Assembly (NCBI RefSeq): GCF_000253115.1
Contig: NC_014145.1
Span: forward strand, 3,162,001 to 3,226,000
Length of the DNA: 64,000 bases
DNA from: Thiomonas arsenitoxydans
Lineage (GTDB): Bacteria; Pseudomonadota; Gammaproteobacteria; Burkholderiales; Burkholderiaceae_C
Direction: 5' to 3'
Below, piece after piece: positions 9,166 to 17,792 of this stretch (positions are counted from its first letter, which is position 1; every line of letters begins with the position of its first letter). The position numbers and the translations under genes were made by a program. The notes under the pieces were generated by a model. The model saw only the letters and a list, made by a program, of their open reading frames with translations. It did no database searches and was not told the DNA's origin.

Positions 9166-9869
9166 CAAGTCGGCTCCGTTCTAGAAGGCCGCATTCTGCT
9201 CCAGGGACGCGGCCGTGTCGCCCAGGCTACCGCTCCGCCCAATGCCGCGCCGCAGATCACATCGACGAGCACATGCTGCTTGGTCGCCAGGGTGGAGAAA
9301 ACAATCAGCGCGCACCACAGCAGGCTGAGTGCGCGCAGGCGTTTGCCAAAGCCCAGACCGGGCGCCATCCAGTCCAGCCACATCGCGGTAAAAACCGCTG
9401 TGGCCACGTGCAGGGAGGGACAGGCATTACCCGCCGCGTCCTTGCCGCGCAAGATGTCGAAACTCGGATAGTGGGCCCAATCCACAGGATAGGTCGGCAC
9501 TTCCGTGGGCCAGAAATAGAAAATCGCCAGCCCGATAAGACACAGCGTGCCGATTCGCAATCCATAGGCCACAACCTCCCGCCGCGACGCCATCAGCGAA
9601 GCCGGCAGAGAAACATAGACCCAGAGAGACAGATAGAACGGCAGCGTCCAGGGCTGTAAACCGATCCAGAGATCGACCGCCGTCATCGGCATGACGGTTG
9701 GCGGGATGCGAGGATGCTGCAGCAGATAGAAGTAGGCGACGAAAAACAGCCAGGTGAACGCCGTCGTGCCGATGGCCTTGAACCAGCCATGGCGAAAGAA
9801 CAGGCGCACAGTCCGCAGGGTCAGGTCGCGTGCGCCGATCTGGGTCGCGCCAGCTTGCAAGAGGGCCAT
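9165..9869 (-). CDS. PAP2-family membrane phosphatase/phosphotransferase
   Basis: A polytopic inner-membrane protein of the PAP2 superfamily with about six hydrophobic segments. The core motifs are PSLH at residues 151-154 (in GNACPSLHVA) and the H-x3-D type third motif with His199 and Asp203 (KQHVLVDVI). The spacing and the H-x3-D form are closer to the inositol-phosphorylceramide-synthase-like branch than to the classic SRxxxxxHxxxD phosphatidate phosphatases. It sits between the ketoacyl synthase and the dehydratase genes, which suggests it moves or removes a phosphorylated head group on the lipid that the operon makes. That role is inferred. The start is at 9869. Confidence 0.82.
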   Translation of the reverse strand: MALLQAGATQIGARDLTLRTVRLFFRHGWFKAIGTTAFTWLFFVAYFYLLQHPRIPPTVMPMTAVDLWIGLQPWTLPFYLSLWVYVSLPASLMASRREVVAYGLRIGTLCLIGLAIFYFWPTEVPTYPVDWAHYPSFDILRGKDAAGNACPSLHVATAVFTAMWLDWMAPGLGFGKRLRALSLLWCALIVFSTLATKQHVLVDVICGAALGGAVAWATRPRPWSRMRPSRTEPT

Positions 9870-9882
9870 GGCAAAGGTTCGG

Positions 9883-11142
9883 TCAGTGGCGCACGCGCCG
9901 AGCGATCAAGCTAGCGTTACTGCCGCCGAAGGCAAACGAGTTCGACATCACCGCGTCGATCGGCCCGATTTCTCGCGCATTCAAGGGCAGGTAATCGAGT
10001 GGACAGCGCGGATCGAGATCCTCAAGATGCGCCGTCGGCGGCGCCCAGCCCTTGTGCATCGCCAGAATGGACAGGGCCAGCTCGACCGCGCCACCGGCCC
10101 CGATGAGGTGCCCGTGCACCGCTTTGGTCGAACTGATCGGCAGAGCAGCGGCAGCGGCTCCGAACACATCGAGGATCGCTTGCGACTCCACCACGTCACC
10201 GGCCTCGGTGGCGGTGCCGTGCGCATTGAGATAACCGATCTGACCGGGCTCCAGACCGGCTTCTGCAAGCGCCTGGCGCATGGCCGCAGCCTGTCCCTGA
10301 GCCGAAGGAGCGGTGAGATGATGCGCATCACTGCTTGCGCCGTAACCGACGAGTTCAGCATGAGGCCGCCCTCCGCGGCTGCGTGCCCTCGCATCGCTCT
10401 CCAGCACCAGCGCTGCGGCGCCTTCCCCGAGCACGAAGCCGCTGCGCTCACGGTCAAATGGGCGACAGCTCGCCGCGGGATCATCGCCGTACACCCGCGC
10501 CATCACCCGCAAGGCGTTCCAGGCCACGAAAGAGCCGGGCGTCAGCATGGACTCAGCTCCGACGACCAGGGCCGCGTCCAGATACCCATGCCGGATTGCC
10601 CGCATGGCCTCTCCGGCCGCCACCGCAGAAGAGGCGCAGGCCACGGCATAGGTGTTACCCATGCCACGCAGACCGTAGCGGAGCGACACAGCGGCATGCA
10701 CCGCATTGGCCATCATGCGTGGCACTGAAAGTGGATGAACCACCGTGGCACGCTTGCGCAACTGTTCGCTGCCGTAGAGCGCGGTGTAGTAGCGGGCGAA
10801 CATCGCGTCGAGGGTATGCGCCCCTGCAAAACCGATACCGACAAACACGCCAAACCGATCAGCGTCGGGCGGATGCAAATCGATGCCAGCATCGGCCATG
10901 GCTTGCTGTGCCGCCACCATGCCCAACTGCGCCGCGCGATCCAGACCCGCCTCCTGGCTACCGAGCAAAGTCGTCGGCTCGACAGCCGCAGGGGCCATCA
11001 ACAAGTTGGGTAGACCCGCACTCAGTGCCTCGGGCACGCGGCAGATGGCGCTGCGTGCCGCAAGCGTAGCCTCAAAACTCGACTGGCAATCGCCCCCCAG
11101 CGGAGAGATCATGCCCAGGCCGGTGATGACCACCGGTCTCAT
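9883..11142 (-). CDS. beta-ketoacyl-ACP synthase (KAS II/FabF-like)
   Basis: A thiolase-fold condensing enzyme that extends acyl chains on acyl carrier protein with malonyl-ACP. All catalytic residues are present: Cys169 in AVACASSA, His308 in NAHGTATEAGD, Lys340 and His345 in STKAVHGHLIGAGG. At 419 residues it is normal for FabF. It begins MRPVVITGLGMISPLG and its start overlaps the stop of the ACP gene by ATGA, so the two are translated together. Because its own ACP, a dehydratase and a PAP2 protein are in the same operon, it is more likely a pathway-specific synthase than the housekeeping FabF. No ketoreductase or enoyl reductase is encoded here and these would have to come from elsewhere. 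Confidence 0.9.
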   Translation of the reverse strand: MRPVVITGLGMISPLGGDCQSSFEATLAARSAICRVPEALSAGLPNLLMAPAAVEPTTLLGSQEAGLDRAAQLGMVAAQQAMADAGIDLHPPDADRFGVFVGIGFAGAHTLDAMFARYYTALYGSEQLRKRATVVHPLSVPRMMANAVHAAVSLRYGLRGMGNTYAVACASSAVAAGEAMRAIRHGYLDAALVVGAESMLTPGSFVAWNALRVMARVYGDDPAASCRPFDRERSGFVLGEGAAALVLESDARARSRGGRPHAELVGYGASSDAHHLTAPSAQGQAAAMRQALAEAGLEPGQIGYLNAHGTATEAGDVVESQAILDVFGAAAAALPISSTKAVHGHLIGAGGAVELALSILAMHKGWAPPTAHLEDLDPRCPLDYLPLNAREIGPIDAVMSNSFAFGGSNASLIARRVRH

Positions 11143-11429
11143 GGCGCCTGTGTGGGCGAGCCCAGCGCGTCGATCTGCGGCAATTTCCCCTCATTGTTCG
11201 CCCGCACTTCCGACTCGATCGAGGCCACCATCTCGGTGAACCGCATGTTCTGAAACTTCATCGGGTCGGCAATCTGAAATCCGAATCGATCCTCGATCTC
11301 GAACAACATCTCGACCAAGGTCAACGAGTCAAGCCCGAGATCAGCCACCTTCAGATCCGCCTGGTCAAATTTGGCCGGGTCGATTTTTGCCTGGGTGACC
11401 AGGTAGTCTTTAATGAGTTGTTCAAGCAT
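11139..11429 (-). CDS. acyl carrier protein (dedicated)
   Basis: A 96-residue acyl carrier protein. The phosphopantetheine attachment serine is Ser35 in the motif LGLDSLTLVEM, followed by the usual acidic helix (EMLFEIEDRFGFQI). It is longer at the C-terminus than housekeeping AcpP (about 79 aa) and differs in sequence from it, in line with a specialised carrier. It is the first gene of the operon with ketoacyl synthase, PAP2 protein and dehydratase. The 103 bp upstream are noticeably richer in A and T than the coding regions, as expected for a promoter, and GAGGG lies just before the ATG. Confidence 0.92.
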   Translation of the reverse strand: MLEQLIKDYLVTQAKIDPAKFDQADLKVADLGLDSLTLVEMLFEIEDRFGFQIADPMKFQNMRFTEMVASIESEVRANNEGKLPQIDALGSPTQAP

Positions 11430-11532
11430 CCCTCGATACCTTATTCAGTTGCCTCCGCGTATAGCAAAAGATACTAACAGTGCCTCCTCATGCCTCCGCC
11501 ATTCTCTGCGGGGGCTTGGCACACCTTCTTGG

Positions 11533-12681
11533 CTACCGCACCTGCTCCACTGCCAGCGGCACTTTCACACCGTGCTCAAACTCCGACAGGGTGATGCTGG
11601 GATCGGCGAGTTCGCCCGTGGCGGTGAAGTGAATGTCGCTGTCGGTCACGCCGTCGTAGTCGATGTGGCGGATGTAGGGCAGATAGACCTTCGGGTCGCT
11701 CGACCTAGCTTTCATCATCGCATGGGCCAACACCATGGCTGCATCAAAGGCGTTGGGTGAATAGAGCTGGAAGGCGGCCGCGCCGAACTCGGTGTCGTAA
11801 CGCGCCTTCCAGGCCTGGCCCTTGGGCAGCTCAGAGAGCGGCGCGCCGCCCTGGGCGCAGATCGTGCCGTTGACCGCATCGCCCGCGACCTTGGCCATGA
11901 TGGGCGCGCAGATGCCGTCGCCCCCCAGCAGGCGTGCCGTCATGCCGATCTGGCGCATCTGCCGCACCAGCGGTCCGGCCTGGCTGTACATGCCGCCGTA
12001 GAAGATCACCTGCGGATGGTCGGCTTTGATGCGGGTGAGGATGGCGGAAAAATCGGTGGCTTTGTCATCGGTGTATTCGCGGTCCACCACGTCCATGCCG
12101 AGCTTCTTCGCCTTGGCCGAGAACACATCGGCCAGTCCTTGGCCGTAGGCGGTACGGTCGTCCACCACCGCCACGCGCTGCACGTGAAGGGCGTCGTGGG
12201 CATACTCGGCCAGCCCGGCGCCCAGGGCGTTGTCGTTAGCGATCAGGCGAAAGAAGGTCTTGTAGCCCTGCTCGGCGATCTTCGGCGAGGTGGAAGATGG
12301 CGTGATCTGCGGAATCCCCGCCCGGGCGTAGATGCGCGCGGCCGGATAGGTGCAGCCCGAGGTCTGATGGCCGATGACGCCGCTCACGCCCTCATCCACC
12401 AGCTTCTGCGCCACCAGTGTGGCTTGAGTGGGCAGGCCCTGGTCATCTTCCGCATCCATCGCCCAGCGCACCGTCTTGCCGCCAATCCGGGCATGCTCGG
12501 CATTGAGCTGGTTCAGCGCCATTTGCACTCCGTTGACTGCATCCTGCCCACTGGCGGCCAAGGGGCCAGACAGCGGCACGGCAACGCCAAGCACCACGCG
12601 CGGCTCGGCCGCATGGGCCGACAGCCCCAGACCGGCAAACAGCGCCAAAGACATTCCAGTCAATCGCAACGATGAAGTCAT
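11533..12681 (-). CDS. branched-chain amino acid ABC transporter periplasmic binding protein
   Basis: A periplasmic type I solute-binding protein of the LivJ/LivK family, which captures branched-chain amino acids or related compounds for an ABC importer. A signal peptide with hydrophobic core LRLTGMSLALFAGLGLS and an AHA cleavage site leads into VVLGVAVPLSGPLAASGQD, the family's N-terminal strand. The protein is 382 residues long. ATG 12681 is chosen because AAGGAG lies 6 nt before it; the frame remains open upstream. No permease or ATPase genes lie next to it, so it is an orphan receptor here. Leucine import would fit the leucine-catabolic genes further right, but that link is only inferred. 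Confidence 0.9.
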   Translation of the reverse strand: MTSSLRLTGMSLALFAGLGLSAHAAEPRVVLGVAVPLSGPLAASGQDAVNGVQMALNQLNAEHARIGGKTVRWAMDAEDDQGLPTQATLVAQKLVDEGVSGVIGHQTSGCTYPAARIYARAGIPQITPSSTSPKIAEQGYKTFFRLIANDNALGAGLAEYAHDALHVQRVAVVDDRTAYGQGLADVFSAKAKKLGMDVVDREYTDDKATDFSAILTRIKADHPQVIFYGGMYSQAGPLVRQMRQIGMTARLLGGDGICAPIMAKVAGDAVNGTICAQGGAPLSELPKGQAWKARYDTEFGAAAFQLYSPNAFDAAMVLAHAMMKARSSDPKVYLPYIRHIDYDGVTDSDIHFTATGELADPSITLSEFEHGVKVPLAVEQVR

Positions 12682-12788
12682 GAGGTTCTCCTTGAAAGAT
12701 CCGGCTTGAAAACAAACCCGGATCATCAAGCAAGAAGCGCGCGCGGCCTGTAAGCAGATGCATCTACATCTGCACCAGCAGTCGGCCG

Positions 12789-13376
12789 TCACCCGATCAG
12801 CCGCCCCCCGCGCACCCGCATGCCCCGCAGTTGCGCCGCGCTGAGCTTGCCACTGGCTACGTCCGCCGTGCTCAAACCTGCGGTTGGCGATGCCCGATGC
12901 AGCGCCGCCAGACCGCGCTGCGCATGCGCGTGGCAGATCGCCAGCCCGAGCGCGTCGGCGGCGTCCGGGCCGGGCTGGCCGGGCAAGGCCAGCAGCCGCA
13001 TCACCATTTCCTGAATCTGCGACTTGCTGGCGCGACCGTAGCCGACGATGGATTTTTTCAGCTGCAGCGCGGTGTACTCGACCACCGGCAGCCCTTGCGC
13101 CACCAGCGCGGCTATGGCCGCGCCGCGCGCCTGCCCCAGCAGCAGGGTGGACTGCGGGTTGACGTTGACGAACACGATCTCCACCACCGCGACCTCGGCG
13201 CCAGCCTGCCGCGCCACCTCGCTCACGCCGTCGAACAGCGTCTTCAGACGCTCGGGCAGCGTGCCCTTCGGGATACGGATGGCGCCGCTGGCCTGATAGC
13301 CCAGACGTTGGCCTTGGGCATCGATCACGCCGTAGCCCGTGGTGTTGAGTCCGGGGTCGATACCGAGGATGCGCAT
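12789..13376 (-). CDS. ruvC: crossover junction endodeoxyribonuclease RuvC
   Basis: RuvC cuts Holliday junctions during recombination. It begins [16 protein letters not shown], with the first catalytic Asp in GIDPG, and carries the further acidic residues ([12 protein letters not shown] and the C-terminal [16 protein letters not shown] with DxxD). The length of 195 residues is slightly above the usual 170-180. ATG 13376 is set by the family alignment; there is no good Shine-Dalgarno sequence before it. It lies downstream of purH in the conserved dusB-fis-purH-ruvC order, but a 161-bp nearly palindromic element intervenes and ruvA is 8 kb away rather than next in line. Confidence 0.96.
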   Translation of the reverse strand: MRILGIDPGLNTTGYGVIDAQGQRLGYQASGAIRIPKGTLPERLKTLFDGVSEVARQAGAEVAVVEIVFVNVNPQSTLLLGQARGAAIAALVAQGLPVVEYTALQLKKSIVGYGRASKSQIQEMVMRLLALPGQPGPDAADALGLAICHAHAQRGLAALHRASPTAGLSTADVASGKLSAAQLRGMRVRGGRLIG

Positions 13377-13388
13377 GCGCCGCGGTTC

Positions 13389-13548
13389 AGAGGGTGTGAA
13401 TGAATCCGGCGTGGCCGAGCAGCGTGCCCAAACGCTTCCGATCAAGGCGCAAAGCACAGCCGTGCCCATCGGCACGGCGAGCATTTGCAACGCCGAGCGG
13501 GGGTGTTTGGGCGCGAGGAGCGGGCATGGCGGATTTGTTCACACCCTC

Positions 13549-13549
<1 letters not shown>
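13389..13549. repeat. 161-bp nearly palindromic element (MITE-like) between purH and ruvC
   Basis: The element is bounded by a perfect 12-bp inverted repeat (AGAGGGTGTGAA at 13389-13400, its complement at 13538-13549). Complementarity continues inward with mismatches through both arms, including GCCCAAAC and its complement, and ends in a perfect 8-bp stem (13459-13466 with 13471-13478) around a 4-nt loop. It ends inside the purH stop codon (TGA at 13549-13551) and lies 13 bp from the ruvC start. It encodes no convincing protein. It could be a miniature inverted-repeat transposable element or a strongly folded intergenic RNA. No T-run follows, so simple termination is not obvious. Confidence 0.7.
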
Positions 13550-15099
<1,550 letters not shown>

Positions 15100-15148
15100 G
15101 GAAGTCTCGGTGAATGGAAATGAGCGGGGGCGGGTGCGGCGGGATGGG

Positions 15149-15394
15149 TCAGAGCAGCTTGTGTTCGGCAAGCTTCTTACGCAGGGTGTTGCGGTTGATG
15201 TCGAGCCAGCGCGCCGCGAGCGACTGATTGCCCTCGGCATGCTTCATCACCGTGGCCAGCAGCGGTTTTTCCACCGCGGCCAGCACCATGGCATGAATGC
15301 CGTGCGGCTCGGAACCGCCGAGGTCGTTGAAATAGGCCTCGAGGCTATCGACGACACATTGTTCGAGCGTGGTTTTGCGGGGAACGGCGGGCAT
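15149..15394 (-). CDS. fis: Fis family nucleoid-associated regulator
   Basis: A small DNA-bending protein (81 aa) of the Fis family, which shapes the nucleoid and controls growth-linked promoters. The C-terminal helix-turn-helix is clear in [20 protein letters not shown]. The N-terminal part is shorter than E. coli Fis (98 aa), as usual in betaproteobacteria. It follows dusB by 27 bp, the classic dusB-fis pairing, and precedes purH. Confidence 0.95.
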   Translation of the reverse strand: MPAVPRKTTLEQCVVDSLEAYFNDLGGSEPHGIHAMVLAAVEKPLLATVMKHAEGNQSLAARWLDINRNTLRKKLAEHKLL

Positions 15395-15421
15395 GGCGGG
15401 ATGCGAGTGAACGGGACGGTT

Positions 15422-16474
15422 TCAGGCAGCCAGCGGCGCGGCCCTGGAACCCGAATCGAGGAAGCCGCGCAGCGCCGCGAGTTGCTCGGCCGCGCTGCCC
15501 AGCGTGTTGAATTGACGGCGGAAGGTCTCGCCTTCGGGTAGGGCCGCAACGTACCAGCCCACATGCTTGCGCGCGGTGCGCACGCCGATGGCTTCGCCAT
15601 ACAGCGCATAGTGGTCGTCGAGGTGGGCGAACAGCCAGTCGCGCCATTGCACGGGCGCGGGGCCGGGCAGCAGGACGCCGCGCTCCAGATAGGCCGCGAC
15701 CTGGCCGAACAGCCAGGGCCGACCCATGGCGGCACGGCCGATCATCACCGCGTCGGCGCCGCTTTGCCGCAGCACGGCGGCGGCTTTTTGCGGTGAGTCG
15801 ATGTCGCCATTGGCCACCACCGGAATGCCCACGCTGCGCTTCACTTCGGCGAGCGTGGCGTATTCGGCTTCGCCGCCATAACCTTGCTCGCGGGTGCGGC
15901 CGTGCACCACCAGCATGGCGGCGCCTGCGGCTTCGGCCCTGCGGGCGATGCGCGGCGCGTTGCGGGCGGCTTCGCACCAGCCGGCGCGCATTTTGAGCGT
16001 GACCGGGGCGCCGAACGGGCGGGCGGCCGCCACCGCCGCCTCCACCAACCGCGCGGCGAGGTCTTCGTCCTGCATCAGGGCAGAGCCAGCCCAGCGGTTG
16101 CACACCTTCTTCGCCGGGCAGCCCATATTGATATCGATGATGTCGGCGCCGCGCTCCAGGTTGTAGCGAGTGGCCTCGGCGATTTGCTCGGGGTCGGTGC
16201 CGACGATCTGCACCGCGATGGGCGCGGCTTCGCCGTCGTGATTGGCGCGGCGTGAGGTCTTGAGGGTGTCGCGCAGATCGGCGCGCGAGGTCACCATTTC
16301 ACTCACACAGTAGCCCGCGCCGAGTTGCCGCGCCAGACGGCGGTAGGGCCGGTCGGTCACCCCGGCCATGGGGGCGGCGAACACCCGGTTGGGCAGCAGG
16401 TGCCGCCCCAGACGCAGGCCGCCCGCGAGCCCGGTCAAGGGTGCGGAGAGGGTGAGATCGGCGGGGTTGGACAT
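15422..16474 (-). CDS. dusB: tRNA-dihydrouridine synthase DusB
   Basis: A flavin enzyme that reduces specific uridines in tRNA to dihydrouridine. The TIM-barrel protein has 350 residues. It contains the FMN-binding start NRVFAAPMAGVTDRPYRRL, the catalytic cysteine in NMGCPAKKVCNRWAGS and the late phosphate loop VVANGDIDS and AVMIGRAAMGRPWLFG. The start ATG 16474 is chosen from family length; an open frame extends to 16726 but runs into the repeat region and is not coding. It is the first gene before fis. Confidence 0.94.
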   Translation of the reverse strand: MSNPADLTLSAPLTGLAGGLRLGRHLLPNRVFAAPMAGVTDRPYRRLARQLGAGYCVSEMVTSRADLRDTLKTSRRANHDGEAAPIAVQIVGTDPEQIAEATRYNLERGADIIDINMGCPAKKVCNRWAGSALMQDEDLAARLVEAAVAAARPFGAPVTLKMRAGWCEAARNAPRIARRAEAAGAAMLVVHGRTREQGYGGEAEYATLAEVKRSVGIPVVANGDIDSPQKAAAVLRQSGADAVMIGRAAMGRPWLFGQVAAYLERGVLLPGPAPVQWRDWLFAHLDDHYALYGEAIGVRTARKHVGWYVAALPEGETFRRQFNTLGSAAEQLAALRGFLDSGSRAAPLAA

Positions 16475-16588
16475 GGGCGCGGCGGGCAGTGTGCGAGCAG
16501 AAGGCGGGCAACGTCTGCGCTGCCGTTTTTTTGAGCAGATGATTTTAGGCGATCCGGCTGGCCGCCAGCCCGGAACCGGCTCATGAGA

Positions 16589-16806
16589 AAACGTAGGGCC
16601 GCCCCAAGTTTCCTTGACACCCCACGGGGGCGGGCTGGGCAACCCCCTCCCGGCCTCCCCCACTGCGTGGAGGAGGTGAGAACAGCGCTGTGCGGCGCTT
16701 CGAATGCCCTTCCCGACCTCCCCCACGACATGGGGGAGGTGAGATCACTCCCTCCCCACTTGTGGGGAGGGTTGGGGTGGGGATTGCCCGGCCCTGGGGG
16801 CTCTCA
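16589..16806. repeat. composite repeat A: stop-codon element interrupted by a hairpin-rich unit
   Basis: This fills most of the 329-bp gap between dusB and the DUF1289 gene. Its two ends (16589-16640 and 16786-16806) match the intact element at 54494-54568 almost base for base, while 16641-16785 is an inserted unit replacing three bases of that element. The insert holds several hairpins: 16654-16676, 16715-16740 and the perfect CCCTCCCCAC-type stem at 16750-16771. The insert plus about 10 flanking bases recurs in inverted orientation at 17594-17748. The right-hand end includes the TGA stop of the DUF1289 gene (16804-16806). Confidence 0.85.
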
Positions 16807-17022
16807 ACGTGCGCTGACAGGCCTGGGCTTGAGCGCGATGGGCTGCTCGGGGACTAGCCCCTGCGCGCGCCGTTCGGCGATGCGCGCCCAGACGGCGCGC
16901 TTGCCTGCGTCATCCAGATTGGACCAGTCGCTGATTTCCTGCAGGGTGCGGGCGCAGCCCAGGCAAAGCCCGCTAGCGCCGTCCAGCGTGCAGATGTTGA
17001 TGCAAGGAGAGGGTACCGTCAT
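16804..17022 (-). CDS. DUF1289 family cysteine-rich small protein
   Basis: A 72-residue protein of the DUF1289 family (often linked to Fe-S or zinc chemistry; function not established). Four cysteines in the family pattern are present: PCINIC near the start and GLCLGCART. The following segment WSNLDDAGKRAVWARIAERR is the typical family helix. The start at 17022 overlaps the ybaK-like stop by ATGA, so the two genes are translated together. The stop codon lies inside the end of repeat A. The pair is bracketed by inverted repeats A and B. Confidence 0.88.
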   Translation of the reverse strand: MTVPSPCINICTLDGASGLCLGCARTLQEISDWSNLDDAGKRAVWARIAERRAQGLVPEQPIALKPRPVSAR

Positions 17023-17519
17023 TGCGGCGCCCGCGTGACAGCGCTCGGCGCAACGCCCAGCCAACGCGGCAGGTCATCGGGCCGCAGAGGAAAGACCGCA
17101 TGCGGATGGCCCGCCGCCGCCCAGACGCGGTCGAAGCGCCAGAGGCTGGCGTCCACCAAGGCGATGGGCGGCTGGGTGTGGCCCACCGGGCTGACCCCGC
17201 CGATGGCGAAGCCGGTAGCGGCGCGCACGAAATCGGCATCGGCCCGAGCCAGCTTGCCCGCCTGCGCGGCCACAGCCTTTTCGTCCACCCGGCGATCACC
17301 GGCGCAGACCACTAGCACCGCACGGCCGCTGTCGATATGGCGGAACACGATGGACTTGGCAATCTGCCCCAGCGCTACACCGAGAGCCTCGGCCGCCTGC
17401 TGCGCGGTGCGGGCGGCGGCGTCGAGCATCACCGGCGGTTCGGCATGCCCCAGGGCGGCGAGCGCGTCGATCACGCGCTGCACGGAGTCGGAAGGGGAAG
17501 GGATGGCCGTTGTTTGCAT
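17019..17519 (-). CDS. YbaK/ProX-type aminoacyl-tRNA deacylase
   Basis: A trans-acting editing protein of the YbaK/EbsC/ProX family, which hydrolyses mischarged tRNA in the cytosol. The 166-residue protein shows the family core: the lysine in QIAKSIVFRHID, VVCAGDRRVDEK, and the loop GGVSPVGHTQP that shapes the active site. No Shine-Dalgarno sequence precedes ATG 17519, and an in-frame ATG at 17558 would add 13 residues across a 16-bp repeat. The gene overlaps the DUF1289 gene by four bases. Confidence 0.9.
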   Translation of the reverse strand: MQTTAIPSPSDSVQRVIDALAALGHAEPPVMLDAAARTAQQAAEALGVALGQIAKSIVFRHIDSGRAVLVVCAGDRRVDEKAVAAQAGKLARADADFVRAATGFAIGGVSPVGHTQPPIALVDASLWRFDRVWAAAGHPHAVFPLRPDDLPRWLGVAPSAVTRAPQ

Positions 17520-17523
17520 GATG

Positions 17524-17784
17524 AACCCAGATTTTCCATCTGGCGGGGCTTTGCTCATATGCGGGTGCTGGCGAACGATTTGGGGTAAATCCATCCCCAC
17601 CCAACCCTCCCCACGTGTGGGGAGGGAGTGATCTCACCTCCCCCACGGCGTGGGGGAGGTCGGGAAGGGCATTCGAAGCGCCGCACAGCGCTGTTCTCAC
17701 CTCCTCCACGCAGTGGGGGAGGCCGGGAGGGGGTTGCCCAACCCGCCACGCCATCATCCCTTGTCCTCATGGAAAATCTGGGTT
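17524..17784. repeat. 16-bp inverted repeat pair enclosing repeat B
   Basis: AACCCAGATTTTCCAT at 17524-17539 is exactly complementary to 17769-17784. The left copy lies 4 bp upstream of the ybaK-like ATG and the right copy 8 bp downstream of the HMG-CoA lyase stop. Between them lie repeat B and AT-moderate flanks. If both genes share a transcript, the arms could pair and mask the ybaK start region. They may also be the terminal repeats of an inserted element. Confidence 0.7.
17594..17748. repeat. hairpin-rich repeat B (inverted copy of the unit in repeat A)
   Basis: The complement of this stretch matches 16630-16783 with only a handful of differences over about 150 bp. It contains the same three short palindromes built on runs of C and G around a CAC/GTG centre, plus the AGCGC/GCGCT stem. 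It fills the 273-bp gap between the HMG-CoA lyase gene and the ybaK-like gene. With repeat A it forms an inverted pair around the ybaK-DUF1289 cassette. It is like a bacterial interspersed mosaic element (several REP-type palindromes in one unit). Confidence 0.85.
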
Positions 17785-17792
17785 GAAGCGGC

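Noticed and set aside
16641-16785. CRISPR-like array because of recurring CCTCCCCCAC-type palindromes
   Set aside because: There are only three different palindromes with no equal repeats or spacers, and no cas genes; it is a mosaic repeat unit.
17296-17757. Possible small protein reading through repeat B
   Set aside because: The frame consists of repeat sequence plus an out-of-frame part of ybaK; the same peptide arises from repeat A, as expected for non-coding repeats.
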